This document shows positions 1-6,306 of a stretch of 22,722 nt of DNA, in pieces. Numbering within the stretch: position 1 is the first letter of the stretch; each line of letters opens with the position of its first letter. Both the position numbers and the translations under genes were made by a program. This stretch comes from Oscillospiraceae bacterium (GTDB lineage Bacteria > Bacillota > Clostridia > Oscillospirales > Acutalibacteraceae): positions 1 to 22,722 of the forward strand of contig JAISII010000030.1 in assembly GCA_031262125.1 (NCBI GenBank). The letters are read 5' to 3'. The notes below the pieces were generated by a model. That model had not been told where the DNA came from and made no database searches. It saw only the letters and a program-made list of their open reading frames with translations.

Positions 1-800
1 TCAATCATAATAACACAAACATCGCAGCGTTCTACCGCCATTTTTGCGCGGATAACGCTGTATTTTTCTATTACATCCTCAACTTTAGCTTTGCGACGCA
101 AGCCCGCTGTATCTATAAATATGTAGCTGCCGTGGGCATTTTCTACGGGGGAATCTATGCTGTCTCGGGTTGTGCCTGCAATGTCGGACACTATGCTGCG
201 TTCTTGCTTTGTAACGGTGTTTATCAGCGACGATTTGCCCGCATTCGGCTTGCCGATAACAGCAACCTTAATTATTGTTGTTTCCTCTTCTTCGTCATCG
301 GTTTGCGGCAAAAGTGCAAATACGGCATCAAGCAAATCGCCCGTGCCATGCCCATGAACAGACGAAACCTCGATAGGGTCGCCCAAGCCTAAATTATAAA
401 ACTCATAAAAGTCGGGGCTGGTGCTGCCCACATTGTCGCACTTGTTAACGCACAAAACAATGGGCTTACCGCTTTTAATAAGCATCCGTGCAACCTCCAT
501 ATCGGTTGCCACAAGCCCTGTTTTAATATCGGTAACCAAAATAACGGCGTCGGCTGTTTCTATTGCAAGCTCTGCTTGGCGACGCATTTGTGCCAAAATT
601 GTGTCTTTGCTGTGGGGTTCAATTCCCCCGGTGTCTACCAAGGCGGCAGTTCTGCCTTGCCAATCAATTTCGCCGTAAATTCTGTCTCGGGTTACGCCCG
701 GCGTATCGTCAACAATGGCTGTTTTGCTGCCGGTTAGCTTGTTAAACAATGTGGATTTACCTACATTAGGGCGACCCACAACTGCAATAATCGGTTTCAT
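1..800 (-). CDS. der: Ribosome biogenesis GTPase Der (EngA), C-terminus cut by window edge
   Basis: Der is an essential tandem-domain GTPase that acts in maturation of the 50S ribosomal subunit. The minus-strand frame opens at ATG 800-798 and stays open to the window edge (about 266 codons of a family length near 440). The first G domain begins MKPIIAVVGRPNVGKST, then shows DTGG (G3) and NKCD (G4). An acidic linker (DDEEEE) leads to the second G domain with GKPNAGKSS and DTAG. The second G4 motif and the KH-like C-terminal domain lie outside the window. AAAGGAAG lies six bases upstream of the ATG, which supports the start. murC is upstream on the same strand, 131 bp away, and a dispersed repeat sits in the gap. 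The identification is firm; only the 3' end is missing. Confidence 0.97.
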   Translation of the reverse strand, partial: MKPIIAVVGRPNVGKSTLFNKLTGSKTAIVDDTPGVTRDRIYGEIDWQGRTAALVDTGGIEPHSKDTILAQMRRQAELAIETADAVILVTDIKTGLVATDMEVARMLIKSGKPIVLCVNKCDNVGSTSPDFYEFYNLGLGDPIEVSSVHGHGTGDLLDAVFALLPQTDDEEEETTIIKVAVIGKPNAGKSSLINTVTKQERSIVSDIAGTTRDSIDSPVENAHGSYIFIDTAGLRRKAKVEDVIEKYSVIRAKMAVERCDVCVIMI

Positions 801-832
801 TTTTTACTTCCTTTCGGCATTCTGGTTTGCCG

Positions 833-893
833 TAAAACCACCCCGTCTTCGCTAAAGCGAATCCACCCCTCCCCGGAGGGGAAAATCAGCACA
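833..893 (-). repeat. Dispersed intergenic repeat, copy 1
   Basis: Read on the minus strand this runs from TGTGCTGATTTTCCCCTCC to GACGGGGTGGTTTTA. The same outer blocks recur at 6941-6998 on the plus strand. Copy 1 can fold into two hairpins, CCCCTCC/GGAGGGG and TTCGC-TTTA-GCGAA. It fills the murC-der spacer. It has no coding potential and looks like a short mobile or palindromic repeat rather than a gene-specific regulator. Confidence 0.75.
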
Positions 894-931
894 AGCAATA
901 GACTAAAAGCGACTGTCTTTGATTCTTGAAC

Positions 932-2317
932 TTACTCCTCTTCTTGCAACCTGTTTAAAATTTGGTTTGCAAGCATATAAATATTTCCGCCGCCCATTGT
1001 AAGAATCAAATCGCCCTCTTGGGCATTTTTTATTATATAATCGGCAACGTCGTCAAATTTGTCAATGCCCAGTGCACCGAGTATTTTCTCTACTAAATCA
1101 GACGAATAAATGTTGTAGGTATTTGTTTCTCTAACGGGCAAAATCTCGGTAACTATAGCCAAATCAGGGATTTGCAGCACACGTGCAAAATCGTCCAGCA
1201 GCAGTGCCGTGCGGGAGAAGGTATGCGGCTGAAAAATCGCCACAACACGCTTAAAGCCCATACCCATAGCGGCGTTAAGTGTAACCTCCAGCTCGGTTGG
1301 GTGGTGTGCAAAATCGTCGGCTATTGTTATGCCGTTGTGTTTGCCCAAAATTTCAAACCTGCGGTGCACCCCGCCAAAACGGTGTAAATTCGCCGAGATT
1401 TCTTTGGCGTCAGCTCCCAAATAATGTGCAGTTGCCGCCGCCGCAAGCGAGTTGTATATGTTATGTTTGCCCGGCACAATCAGTTTGATTGTGGTTAGCA
1501 GTTCGCCTTTATAGTATAAATTATATTTTTCGTTAACGCCCGCATCTTCCGAAATATCGTCGGCACGATAGTCGTTATTTTCGCCAAAGCCAAAGGTTAT
1601 AACCTGTGCTTTGGTCTGTGTTACGGTATCAAGGGCGTTTTGGTCGTCGCCGTTTACAAAAATCGCCTGCGTTGTACGGTTTGCAAATTCGGTAAACGAT
1701 TTTTTAATATCATCCAAATCTTTGAAAAAATCCAAATGGTCTAAATCGACATTTAAAATAACCGAAATAGCCGGGGTCAGCTGCAAGAACGTGTTCACAT
1801 ACTCGCAAGCCTCGCACACAAGAATATTGCTTTGCCCAACATAGCTGTTGCCCCCAATAAACGGCAGTTTGCCGCCGATTATTGCCGATGGGTCGAACCC
1901 GCTGCCGATTAAAATTTGTGCAAGCATAGCCGTAGTGGAGGTTTTGCCGTGAGTGCCCGAAACGGCAACACTGGTTTGATAGCGGCGGGTAACCTCGCCC
2001 AGCATAACACTGCGTTCTATGCAGCGTATGCCTTGCTCGGCGGCGGCTTTAAGTTCGGGGTTTTCGGCGTTAATTGCAGCCGAATACACAACCAAATCCG
2101 CACCCTGCACATTCTCGGGCAAATGCCCAATAGTAACTTTAATTTTGCCCAAAGCAATAATTCTGTCTAAAGTGTCCGACGAATTAAGGTCCGAGCCGCT
2201 TATCTTAAAGCCTTCGCTTTGCAAAATCTCGGCAAGCGGGCACATACCGCTGCCGCCGACTCCAATAAAATGTATACGCCTAACATTATCAAAAATAGCT
2301 GAATTAACACCGGTCAT
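932..2317 (-). CDS. murC: UDP-N-acetylmuramate--L-alanine ligase MurC
   Basis: MurC is the cytoplasmic ATP-dependent ligase that adds L-alanine to UDP-MurNAc, the first amino acid of the peptidoglycan stem peptide. The N-terminal Rossmann region shows IHFIGVGGSGM. The ATP-binding loop of the Mur ligase central domain is SGTHGKTSTTAM. Next come the NVDLDHLDFF region and, in the C-terminal domain, DDFAHHPTE and FQPHTFSRT. The length, 461 residues, is normal. The frame can be extended to TTG 2323, but GGGAG at 2326-2330 lies only two bases from that TTG and eight bases from ATG 2317, so ATG 2317 is the better start. der follows on the same strand. A promoter and a structured leader lie upstream, and rlmD diverges from it. 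Confidence 0.97.
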   Translation of the reverse strand: MTGVNSAIFDNVRRIHFIGVGGSGMCPLAEILQSEGFKISGSDLNSSDTLDRIIALGKIKVTIGHLPENVQGADLVVYSAAINAENPELKAAAEQGIRCIERSVMLGEVTRRYQTSVAVSGTHGKTSTTAMLAQILIGSGFDPSAIIGGKLPFIGGNSYVGQSNILVCEACEYVNTFLQLTPAISVILNVDLDHLDFFKDLDDIKKSFTEFANRTTQAIFVNGDDQNALDTVTQTKAQVITFGFGENNDYRADDISEDAGVNEKYNLYYKGELLTTIKLIVPGKHNIYNSLAAAATAHYLGADAKEISANLHRFGGVHRRFEILGKHNGITIADDFAHHPTELEVTLNAAMGMGFKRVVAIFQPHTFSRTALLLDDFARVLQIPDLAIVTEILPVRETNTYNIYSSDLVEKILGALGIDKFDDVADYIIKNAQEGDLILTMGGGNIYMLANQILNRLQEEE

Positions 2318-2356
2318 CAACAATACTCCCTTTGATGAATCTTAACAAAAGGCAAG

Positions 2357-2399
2357 TTGCAAGCCCATTAGCCGCAAAAAGCTGCGGCAAAGTTTGCAA
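2357..2399 (-). promoter_or_regulatory. Structured 5' leader of murC
   Basis: About 90 nt separate the predicted murC transcription start (near 2411) from ATG 2317. Within this leader the self-complementary hexamer TTGCAA occurs at 2357-2362 and 2394-2399 and can form an outer stem. It encloses a second stem, GCCGCA (2371-2376) with TGCGGC (2383-2388). The fold is visible in the sequence; a regulatory role is only inferred. It does not match a T-box, since no conserved T-box sequence or terminator is present. Confidence 0.35.
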
Positions 2400-2417
2400 T
2401 TTGTTCCCTAATATTAG

Positions 2418-2446
2418 ATTTTAACATAATTTCCAGCATTATTCAA
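2418..2446 (-). promoter_or_regulatory. Sigma-A type promoter of murC
   Basis: On the minus strand, TTGAAT (2446-2441) is followed after exactly 17 bp by TAAAAT (2423-2418), with an extended -10 TG just upstream. The predicted transcription start is near 2411, about 93 bp before ATG 2317. Its -35 box is 40 bp from the -35 box of the divergent rlmD promoter. Confidence 0.75.
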
Positions 2447-2486
2447 CCTTTTGTTGTTTCTTTAAGTTAAAACTAAAACAAAACCA

Positions 2487-2515
2487 TTGAAATATGTAAA
2501 GAATAATGCTAAAAT
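2487..2515 (+). promoter_or_regulatory. Sigma-A type promoter of rlmD, leaderless geometry
   Basis: TTGAAA (2487-2492), a 17-bp spacer and TAAAAT (2510-2515), with an extended -10 TGC just upstream. Six bases follow the -10 box before ATG 2522, so initiation seven bases downstream falls on the A of the start codon. No Shine-Dalgarno sequence lies between the promoter and the ATG. Confidence 0.75.
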
Positions 2516-2521
2516 CATTTT

Positions 2522-4201
2522 ATGAGTAATTTTAAAGTTGGTTACAGCGGTTTGCCGCTCAAAAAAAATAATTTAACAAAACTAAAAATCACGGGCATAA
2601 CATCCGAGGGCAGCGGCGTGGGCAAAACCGAAAGTGGCTTTACCGTTTTTGTGAACTCAACCGCCCCCGGCGATGTGATTACGGCAAAAATAATAAAGCC
2701 CGGCAAAACATATGCTATTGGCATTGTTGAAGAATTTGCAGAAAAAAGCCCCGCCCGAATTAACCCCGACTGCGAGCATTTTGCCCAATGCGGCGGCTGT
2801 GCCTACAGGCACATTAATTACGGCGAGGAGCTGCGAATTAAACAGCAACAGGTCGAGGACGCTCTGCAAAGAATTGGCGGAATTGACACAAAAACCGAAC
2901 TGAAAATGAACAAAATTGTGGGTGCAGACGGCAACACGAACGCCTACCGCAACAAGGTGCAGCTTCCCTTTGGCACCAACCAACAGGGCAAGGTTATTAC
3001 GGGTTATTATGCCTACCACAGCCACCGTGTAGTGGATTGCTGCAACTGCCTGCTTAACCCGCCTATTTTTAACGAAATTGCCGAATTTGCTCGGGATTTT
3101 GCCAACACACACAGCCTAAGAGTTTATGACGAAAACACCCGCAAGGGTTTGCTGCGGCATTTGTATATTCGGCAAGGGTACAAAACCGACCAAATTATGG
3201 TTTGCCTTGTTTTAAACGCCGGAGGTTTTAGGCAAGAAAGCGAGTTTGCAGCCGAGCTAACCGCCAGTTTTGCACAGGTTTCAAGCGTTGCGATAAACAC
3301 AAACCGAGAAAACACCAACGTAATTTTAGGTCGGCAAAACCGAATTTTGTTCGGCAAAGAGCATATTGCAACACAATTGTTCGGGCTGGAGTTTTCGCTC
3401 TCTCCGCTTTCTTTTTTTCAGGTTAACCCGCAGCAAACCGAAAAGCTTTATGCAATTGCACAAGAATTTGCCGCCTTAACAAAAGACGATATTTTGCTCG
3501 ACCTTTACTGCGGCATAGGTTCAATCGGGCTGACATTAGCTGCACAATGCAAAAAAGTAATCGGGGTAGAAATTATACCCTCGGCTGTTAAAAACGCCAC
3601 CGCAAATGCACAGCATAACAACATTACAAACGCAGAATTCATCTGTGCCGATGCATCATCAGCCGCTGCAAGTTTTGCAAAAAGCGGTCTGCTGCCGAAT
3701 GTTGTAATCATCGACCCGCCCCGCAAGGGCTGCACCCCCGAGGTTTTGGCTGCAATTGTGCAAATGCACCCCAAAAAAATTGTTTATGTTTCTTGCAACC
3801 CGTCCACTTTGGCACGGGATTTAAAAATTCTGGCACAATCTGGCTACACTGCCGTTGCCGCTACGCCGGTTGATATGTTCCCCCGCACTGCCCATGTAGA
3901 AACGGTGGTGCTGTTGTCCAAACTAAAATCAGCGCAGTCTATTGAAGTTGAAATTGAACTGGATGATATGGATTTAACTACGTCGGAAAGCAAGGCAATC
4001 TATGCTGAAATCAAGCAATATGTATTAGATAAGACAGGACTTAAAGTATCACAATTATATATAGGGCAGGTTAAGCGTAAACATGGTATAATCGAGAGGA
4101 TTAATTATAATCTTGGCGAAGGGAAAGCAAAAATCCCTCAAGTGCCACCAGAAAAAGAAAAAGCTATTGAAGATGCGTTGAAGCATTTTAAGATGATTTA
4201 A
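2522..4201 (+). CDS. rlmD: 23S rRNA (uracil-C5)-methyltransferase RlmD/RumA family, with acquired C-terminal extension
   Basis: This SAM-dependent enzyme makes 5-methyluridine in 23S rRNA (RlmD, RlmC or RlmCD type). A TRAM RNA-binding domain covers about residues 14-72. The Fe-S cysteines are C84, C90, C93 and one in the DCCNC motif near 174. SAM and catalytic motifs are FFQVNP (298-303), DLYCGIGS (327-334), IDPPRKG (397-403) and the nucleophile C425 in SCNPSTLARD. The C-terminal HVETVV motif (458-463) carries E460, equivalent to the general base of RumA. Normal homologues end soon after this. Here about 90 more residues follow (DMDLTTSESKAIYAEI to HFKMI) in more AT-rich sequence, apparently supplied by the island in its 3' end. 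ATG 2522 has no ribosome binding site and is probably leaderless. murC diverges upstream. Confidence 0.92.
   Translation: MSNFKVGYSGLPLKKNNLTKLKITGITSEGSGVGKTESGFTVFVNSTAPGDVITAKIIKPGKTYAIGIVEEFAEKSPARINPDCEHFAQCGGCAYRHINYGEELRIKQQQVEDALQRIGGIDTKTELKMNKIVGADGNTNAYRNKVQLPFGTNQQGKVITGYYAYHSHRVVDCCNCLLNPPIFNEIAEFARDFANTHSLRVYDENTRKGLLRHLYIRQGYKTDQIMVCLVLNAGGFRQESEFAAELTASFAQVSSVAINTNRENTNVILGRQNRILFGKEHIATQLFGLEFSLSPLSFFQVNPQQTEKLYAIAQEFAALTKDDILLDLYCGIGSIGLTLAAQCKKVIGVEIIPSAVKNATANAQHNNITNAEFICADASSAAASFAKSGLLPNVVIIDPPRKGCTPEVLAAIVQMHPKKIVYVSCNPSTLARDLKILAQSGYTAVAATPVDMFPRTAHVETVVLLSKLKSAQSIEVEIELDDMDLTTSESKAIYAEIKQYVLDKTGLKVSQLYIGQVKRKHGIIERINYNLGEGKAKIPQVPPEKEKAIEDALKHFKMI
3893..3910 (+). repeat. 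Left attachment-like direct repeat in rlmD
   Basis: CATGTAGAAACGGTGGTG encodes HVETVV of RlmD. It matches 6268-6285 at 16 of 18 positions, and the similarity continues into the following TGTTG. It marks the left junction between native rlmD and the accessory island. Confidence 0.65.
4183..4199 (+). repeat. 17-bp repeat at the end of the RlmD extension, intact copy
   Basis: GCATTTTAAGATGATTT encodes the last residues HFKMI of the extended RlmD. The same 17 bases recur exactly at 5771-5787, beyond the HNH/nucleotidyltransferase pair, in a non-coding context. The two copies bracket that gene pair. Confidence 0.7.
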
Positions 4202-4238
4202 AAGCGGTGATGTAGTAAACATGTGAAAAAGATGGGTA

Positions 4239-4270
4239 TGGCTATTACAATTTAACTATTGTAATAGCCA
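4239..4270 (+). terminator. Perfect 13-bp hairpin between rlmD and the HNH gene
   Basis: TGGCTATTACAAT (4239-4251), loop TTAACT, and its exact reverse complement at 4258-4270. There is no T-tract after it (ATGGATTAAAAT follows), so it is not a textbook intrinsic terminator. It may end rlmD transcription weakly, protect mRNA ends, or be a recombination-related palindrome. The next gene starts 35 bp downstream with its own strong ribosome binding site. Confidence 0.5.
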
Positions 4271-4304
4271 ATGGATTAAAATATTAACAAAGGAGGATGG
4301 TATT

Positions 4305-5447
4305 ATGAGTAGGGAAATATATGAACACGTTAAAAGAAAATTATATGCTGAATCAATGGGAAGATGTATGAACCCAGATTGTCAAGAAGAGTTATTAAAA
4401 GTTAGCGGCGATATAATTGAAAGAGCACATATAATACCTTTTTGTGATACAAAAGATAATTCTTTTGAGAACCTAATCGTTTTATGCCCGAATTGCCATA
4501 CAAATTTTGACAAGAATTCTGCGTTCACTATAGAGGAAGTTAAGCAGTGGAAACAGATTAGAGAACAAGAATTCGAAAAAATATTTTGTGAGAAATATGA
4601 AACTTTCGGCGATTTGAGCAAAAAAGTAGTTCCTTTACTTCTTGAAAATAAAACCATTTATGAAAACTATCATTTAGGTGATAACAAAGAACTGTGGGAT
4701 GTTTTTGAAGGCAAAATATTGGCGAACAATAGGCAATTGAAAAAACTCTTAGAAAATAATTTAAATTTAATTCAAACCCATCGAGAAAAGGAATATTCAA
4801 ATTTAGAACTAATACACTCGTTTTTAACTCATATTGATGAATTTGAAGCTACTCGACATGAAGAAGAAAAAAATAGGCACGTCCTATATCCAACAAAAAT
4901 AAACTCTATGTTTGGAATTTCTCCAATTGAAGGTTTTCTATTACCTTCGGTGGAGTCATTAGAGGTATTGATAACGGAACTGCAAAAAAAGAACAAATTT
5001 ATAAGTATCTCATTGGGGATCGAGAAGCCATCTATTCAGTTGTGTGAAGGCGAGAAAACCATTACAGTTTTTTTAGACGATACACCAAGATTGAGACAAT
5101 TCTATTTCGATTATAATTGCTTTAGAAAAACTACGGTTCGGTTAGATAGCCTTAATTTCGCATTGAAATATATCCTTTCTAGAAAATTAGCTTTTAATTT
5201 TGTGGAGTACAACAATATAAGAGAAGTTTTAGTTAATGGAGTTAAGATAATATTTATTTATGAATATTGTTTAAGCAAAGTTGCATTAACACAACTATCA
5301 CCAGAAGCCAATAGTGTTGTTGTAAATTTACACAATTGGAATGGTAGTAGTTGCATTTCCAAGGAAGCGTATGATTTTTCGCAAATGATAAGTGTAACAT
5401 TATTAACTATGGATGGTTTTTATGGATACATTAATGAACTCAATTGA
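4305..5447 (+). CDS. HNH endonuclease with uncharacterised C-terminal domain
   Basis: The N-terminal 75 residues form an HNH (beta-beta-alpha metal) nuclease fold. Zinc-type cysteines pair as C21/C26 and C61/C64. The active-site series is H42 (ERAHIIPF), N56 and H65 (in NLIVLCPNCHTNFDKN). A charged, probably helical region covers about residues 75-190, and a C-terminal domain of about 190 residues has no motif I recognise; it could sense or bind something. AAGGAGG (4290-4296) lies eight bases before ATG 4305. The stop lies inside the next gene, a nucleotidyltransferase, so the two are translationally coupled. The gene is AT-rich and in an island, as expected for a horizontally acquired defence or toxin gene. 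Nuclease assignment is strong; the biological role is inferred. Confidence 0.85.
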   Translation: MSREIYEHVKRKLYAESMGRCMNPDCQEELLKVSGDIIERAHIIPFCDTKDNSFENLIVLCPNCHTNFDKNSAFTIEEVKQWKQIREQEFEKIFCEKYETFGDLSKKVVPLLLENKTIYENYHLGDNKELWDVFEGKILANNRQLKKLLENNLNLIQTHREKEYSNLELIHSFLTHIDEFEATRHEEEKNRHVLYPTKINSMFGISPIEGFLLPSVESLEVLITELQKKNKFISISLGIEKPSIQLCEGEKTITVFLDDTPRLRQFYFDYNCFRKTTVRLDSLNFALKYILSRKLAFNFVEYNNIREVLVNGVKIIFIYEYCLSKVALTQLSPEANSVVVNLHNWNGSSCISKEAYDFSQMISVTLLTMDGFYGYINELN

Positions 5448-5739
5448 AATTGACAAAATTACGTACCTAATTAATCAACATATAGAGTTATTCAATTCTT
5501 TTAATAACATTTACTTGTTTGGGTCTTTATTAAGTGCAGAAAAAAATCCAAATGATATTGATATATTGCTGATATATTCAGAGTTTTCAAATAATATAAT
5601 AGATGATTTAAACATTATATATTCTTCTTTTGCAAATCTGAGTGGTTTTCAAATAGATTTAACGGTATTAAGTGTTGAAGAAGAGAAAGATACAAATTTT
5701 TTAAAAAGACTTAATTCAAAGTATTTAAAGTTGAAATGA
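5422..5739 (+). CDS. Minimal nucleotidyltransferase (MNT-type, NTase fold) partner of the HNH gene
   Basis: A protein of about 105 residues with the DNA polymerase beta-type nucleotidyltransferase signature: LFGSLLSAEKNPNDIDILL gives the GS motif and the D-x-D pair, and QIDLTVLS gives the third acidic residue. No second domain is present, as in the MNT members of HEPN/MNT modules. Possible starts are ATG 5413, 5422 and 5434. None has a good ribosome binding site; 5422 has GGATGG five bases upstream, so I prefer it with modest confidence. All three overlap the 3' end of the HNH gene, which points to coupled translation and a shared function. It could be an antitoxin that nucleotidylates its partner or a small signalling enzyme; neither is shown by the sequence. 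Confidence 0.75.
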   Translation: MDTLMNSIEIDKITYLINQHIELFNSFNNIYLFGSLLSAEKNPNDIDILLIYSEFSNNIIDDLNIIYSSFANLSGFQIDLTVLSVEEEKDTNFLKRLNSKYLKLK

Positions 5740-5748
5740 AATAATATT

Positions 5749-5787
5749 CTATTGAGATGTCAAATTCAAGGCATTTTAAGATGATTT
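5749..5787 (+). pseudogene. Decayed second copy of the RlmD extension 3' end
   Basis: CTATTGAGATG (5749-5759), then GCATTTTAAGATGATTT (5771-5787), match in order the end of extended rlmD (CTATTGAAGATG then GCATTTTAAGATGATTT, ending 4199). Small insertions and deletions break the frame. Further matches follow both copies (AACATG, then TATGG(C)TATTA). It looks like a relic of an earlier or tandem integration of a similar element. Confidence 0.55.
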
Positions 5788-5819
5788 GAAAAATCTGAAC
5801 ATGACTTATGGTATTATAA

Positions 5820-6230
5820 ATGGATGATATATTAAAAAAGGACGCCCAATATCAATTAGGACTTTGTTTGCTACAATTTGAAACATTATGTCATTTTAAT
5901 TTGATAAAATGTTTAGTAGAAATTTTTAAAATAGATACATTGCAACCTAAATACGGTTGTGAAGCGGGGCTAAATACTTTTATAGCAATGGGCTATCAAC
6001 TAGATGCGTCAGTTATCTTGTATGAAAGCATAAAGCATTTTTGTATATTTTCTGAGGAAGAAAGCAAAGCGTTTACGGAACAGCCATGTTATTCCGATTT
6101 AGAAGTAGTGCGAAATAATATTCATACATATTTTAAAGATGGGGGATTTGCTGAGAAAGCAAATGCTATAATTGAAGATAAACTTAATGAATACAAACTT
6201 GATAAACCGGACATATTTTCAGCATTATAG
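5820..6230 (+). CDS. Uncharacterised AT-rich ORF, 136 residues
   Basis: I do not recognise this protein. It begins MDDILKKDAQYQLGLCLLQF, looks soluble and mainly helical, and has four cysteines without a metal-binding spacing. Its C-terminal part (AEKANAIIEDKLNEYKLDKPD) is charged. ATG 5820 is preceded at once by an in-frame TAA and there is no Shine-Dalgarno sequence. TTGAAA (5786) and TATTAT (5812) are 20 bp apart, too far for a convincing promoter. It may be a truncated or dying gene that lost its 5' end where the decayed RlmD-extension relic now sits. It lies inside the island, before the stranded rlmD tail. Confidence 0.5.
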   Translation: MDDILKKDAQYQLGLCLLQFETLCHFNLIKCLVEIFKIDTLQPKYGCEAGLNTFIAMGYQLDASVILYESIKHFCIFSEEESKAFTEQPCYSDLEVVRNNIHTYFKDGGFAEKANAIIEDKLNEYKLDKPDIFSAL

Positions 6231-6267
6231 TAAACAACTACAGGAAGAAAAGTTGGACAATGATACT

Positions 6268-6285
6268 CATGTAGAGACGGTGGTT
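6268..6285 (+). repeat. Right attachment-like direct repeat
   Basis: CATGTAGAGACGGTGGTT, 16 of 18 identical to 3893-3910, closes the island on the right. Confidence 0.65.
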
Positions 6286-6306
6286 TTGTTGGAGGGGAGT
6301 AGTTGA
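6268..6306 (+). pseudogene. Stranded original 3' end of rlmD
   Basis: The frame reads HVETVVLLEGSS and a TGA stop (6304-6306), matching the HVETVVLL of RlmD residues 458-465. Its first 18 bases are the right copy of the direct repeat. Its TGA overlaps the TTG start (6303) of the phosphatidyltransferase, and its GGAGGGG serves as that gene's ribosome binding site. This suggests rlmD originally ended here and was coupled to that gene. Confidence 0.6.

Larger units (their letters stand above)
3893..6285 (+). mobile_element. Decayed integrative island in the 3' end of rlmD
   Basis: The segment between the two HVETVV-encoding repeats is visibly more AT-rich than the flanking der/murC/rlmD and polysaccharide genes. 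It supplies a replacement 3' end for rlmD, a hairpin, an HNH endonuclease, a minimal nucleotidyltransferase, a decayed second copy of the RlmD extension end, and an orphan ORF. The original rlmD tail is stranded on its right. rumA/rlmD is a known chromosomal integration site for integrative elements in Firmicutes. No integrase, relaxase or phage structural gene is present, so this is a remnant, a passenger cargo island, or an element mobilised in trans. Confidence 0.6.

Noticed and set aside
2357..2399. T-box or known riboswitch upstream of murC
   Set aside because: There is no conserved T-box sequence, specifier loop or terminator/antiterminator pair.
2657..3112. Antisense frames of over 80 codons within rlmD, murC and the glycosyltransferase genes
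   Set aside because: They lie opposite strongly conserved genes, lack ribosome binding sites and arise from codon bias of the real frame.
5786..5817. Promoter for the ORF at 5820 (TTGAAA and TATTAT)
   Set aside because: The boxes are 20 bp apart and the -10 ends two bases before the ATG, so neither normal nor leaderless geometry fits.
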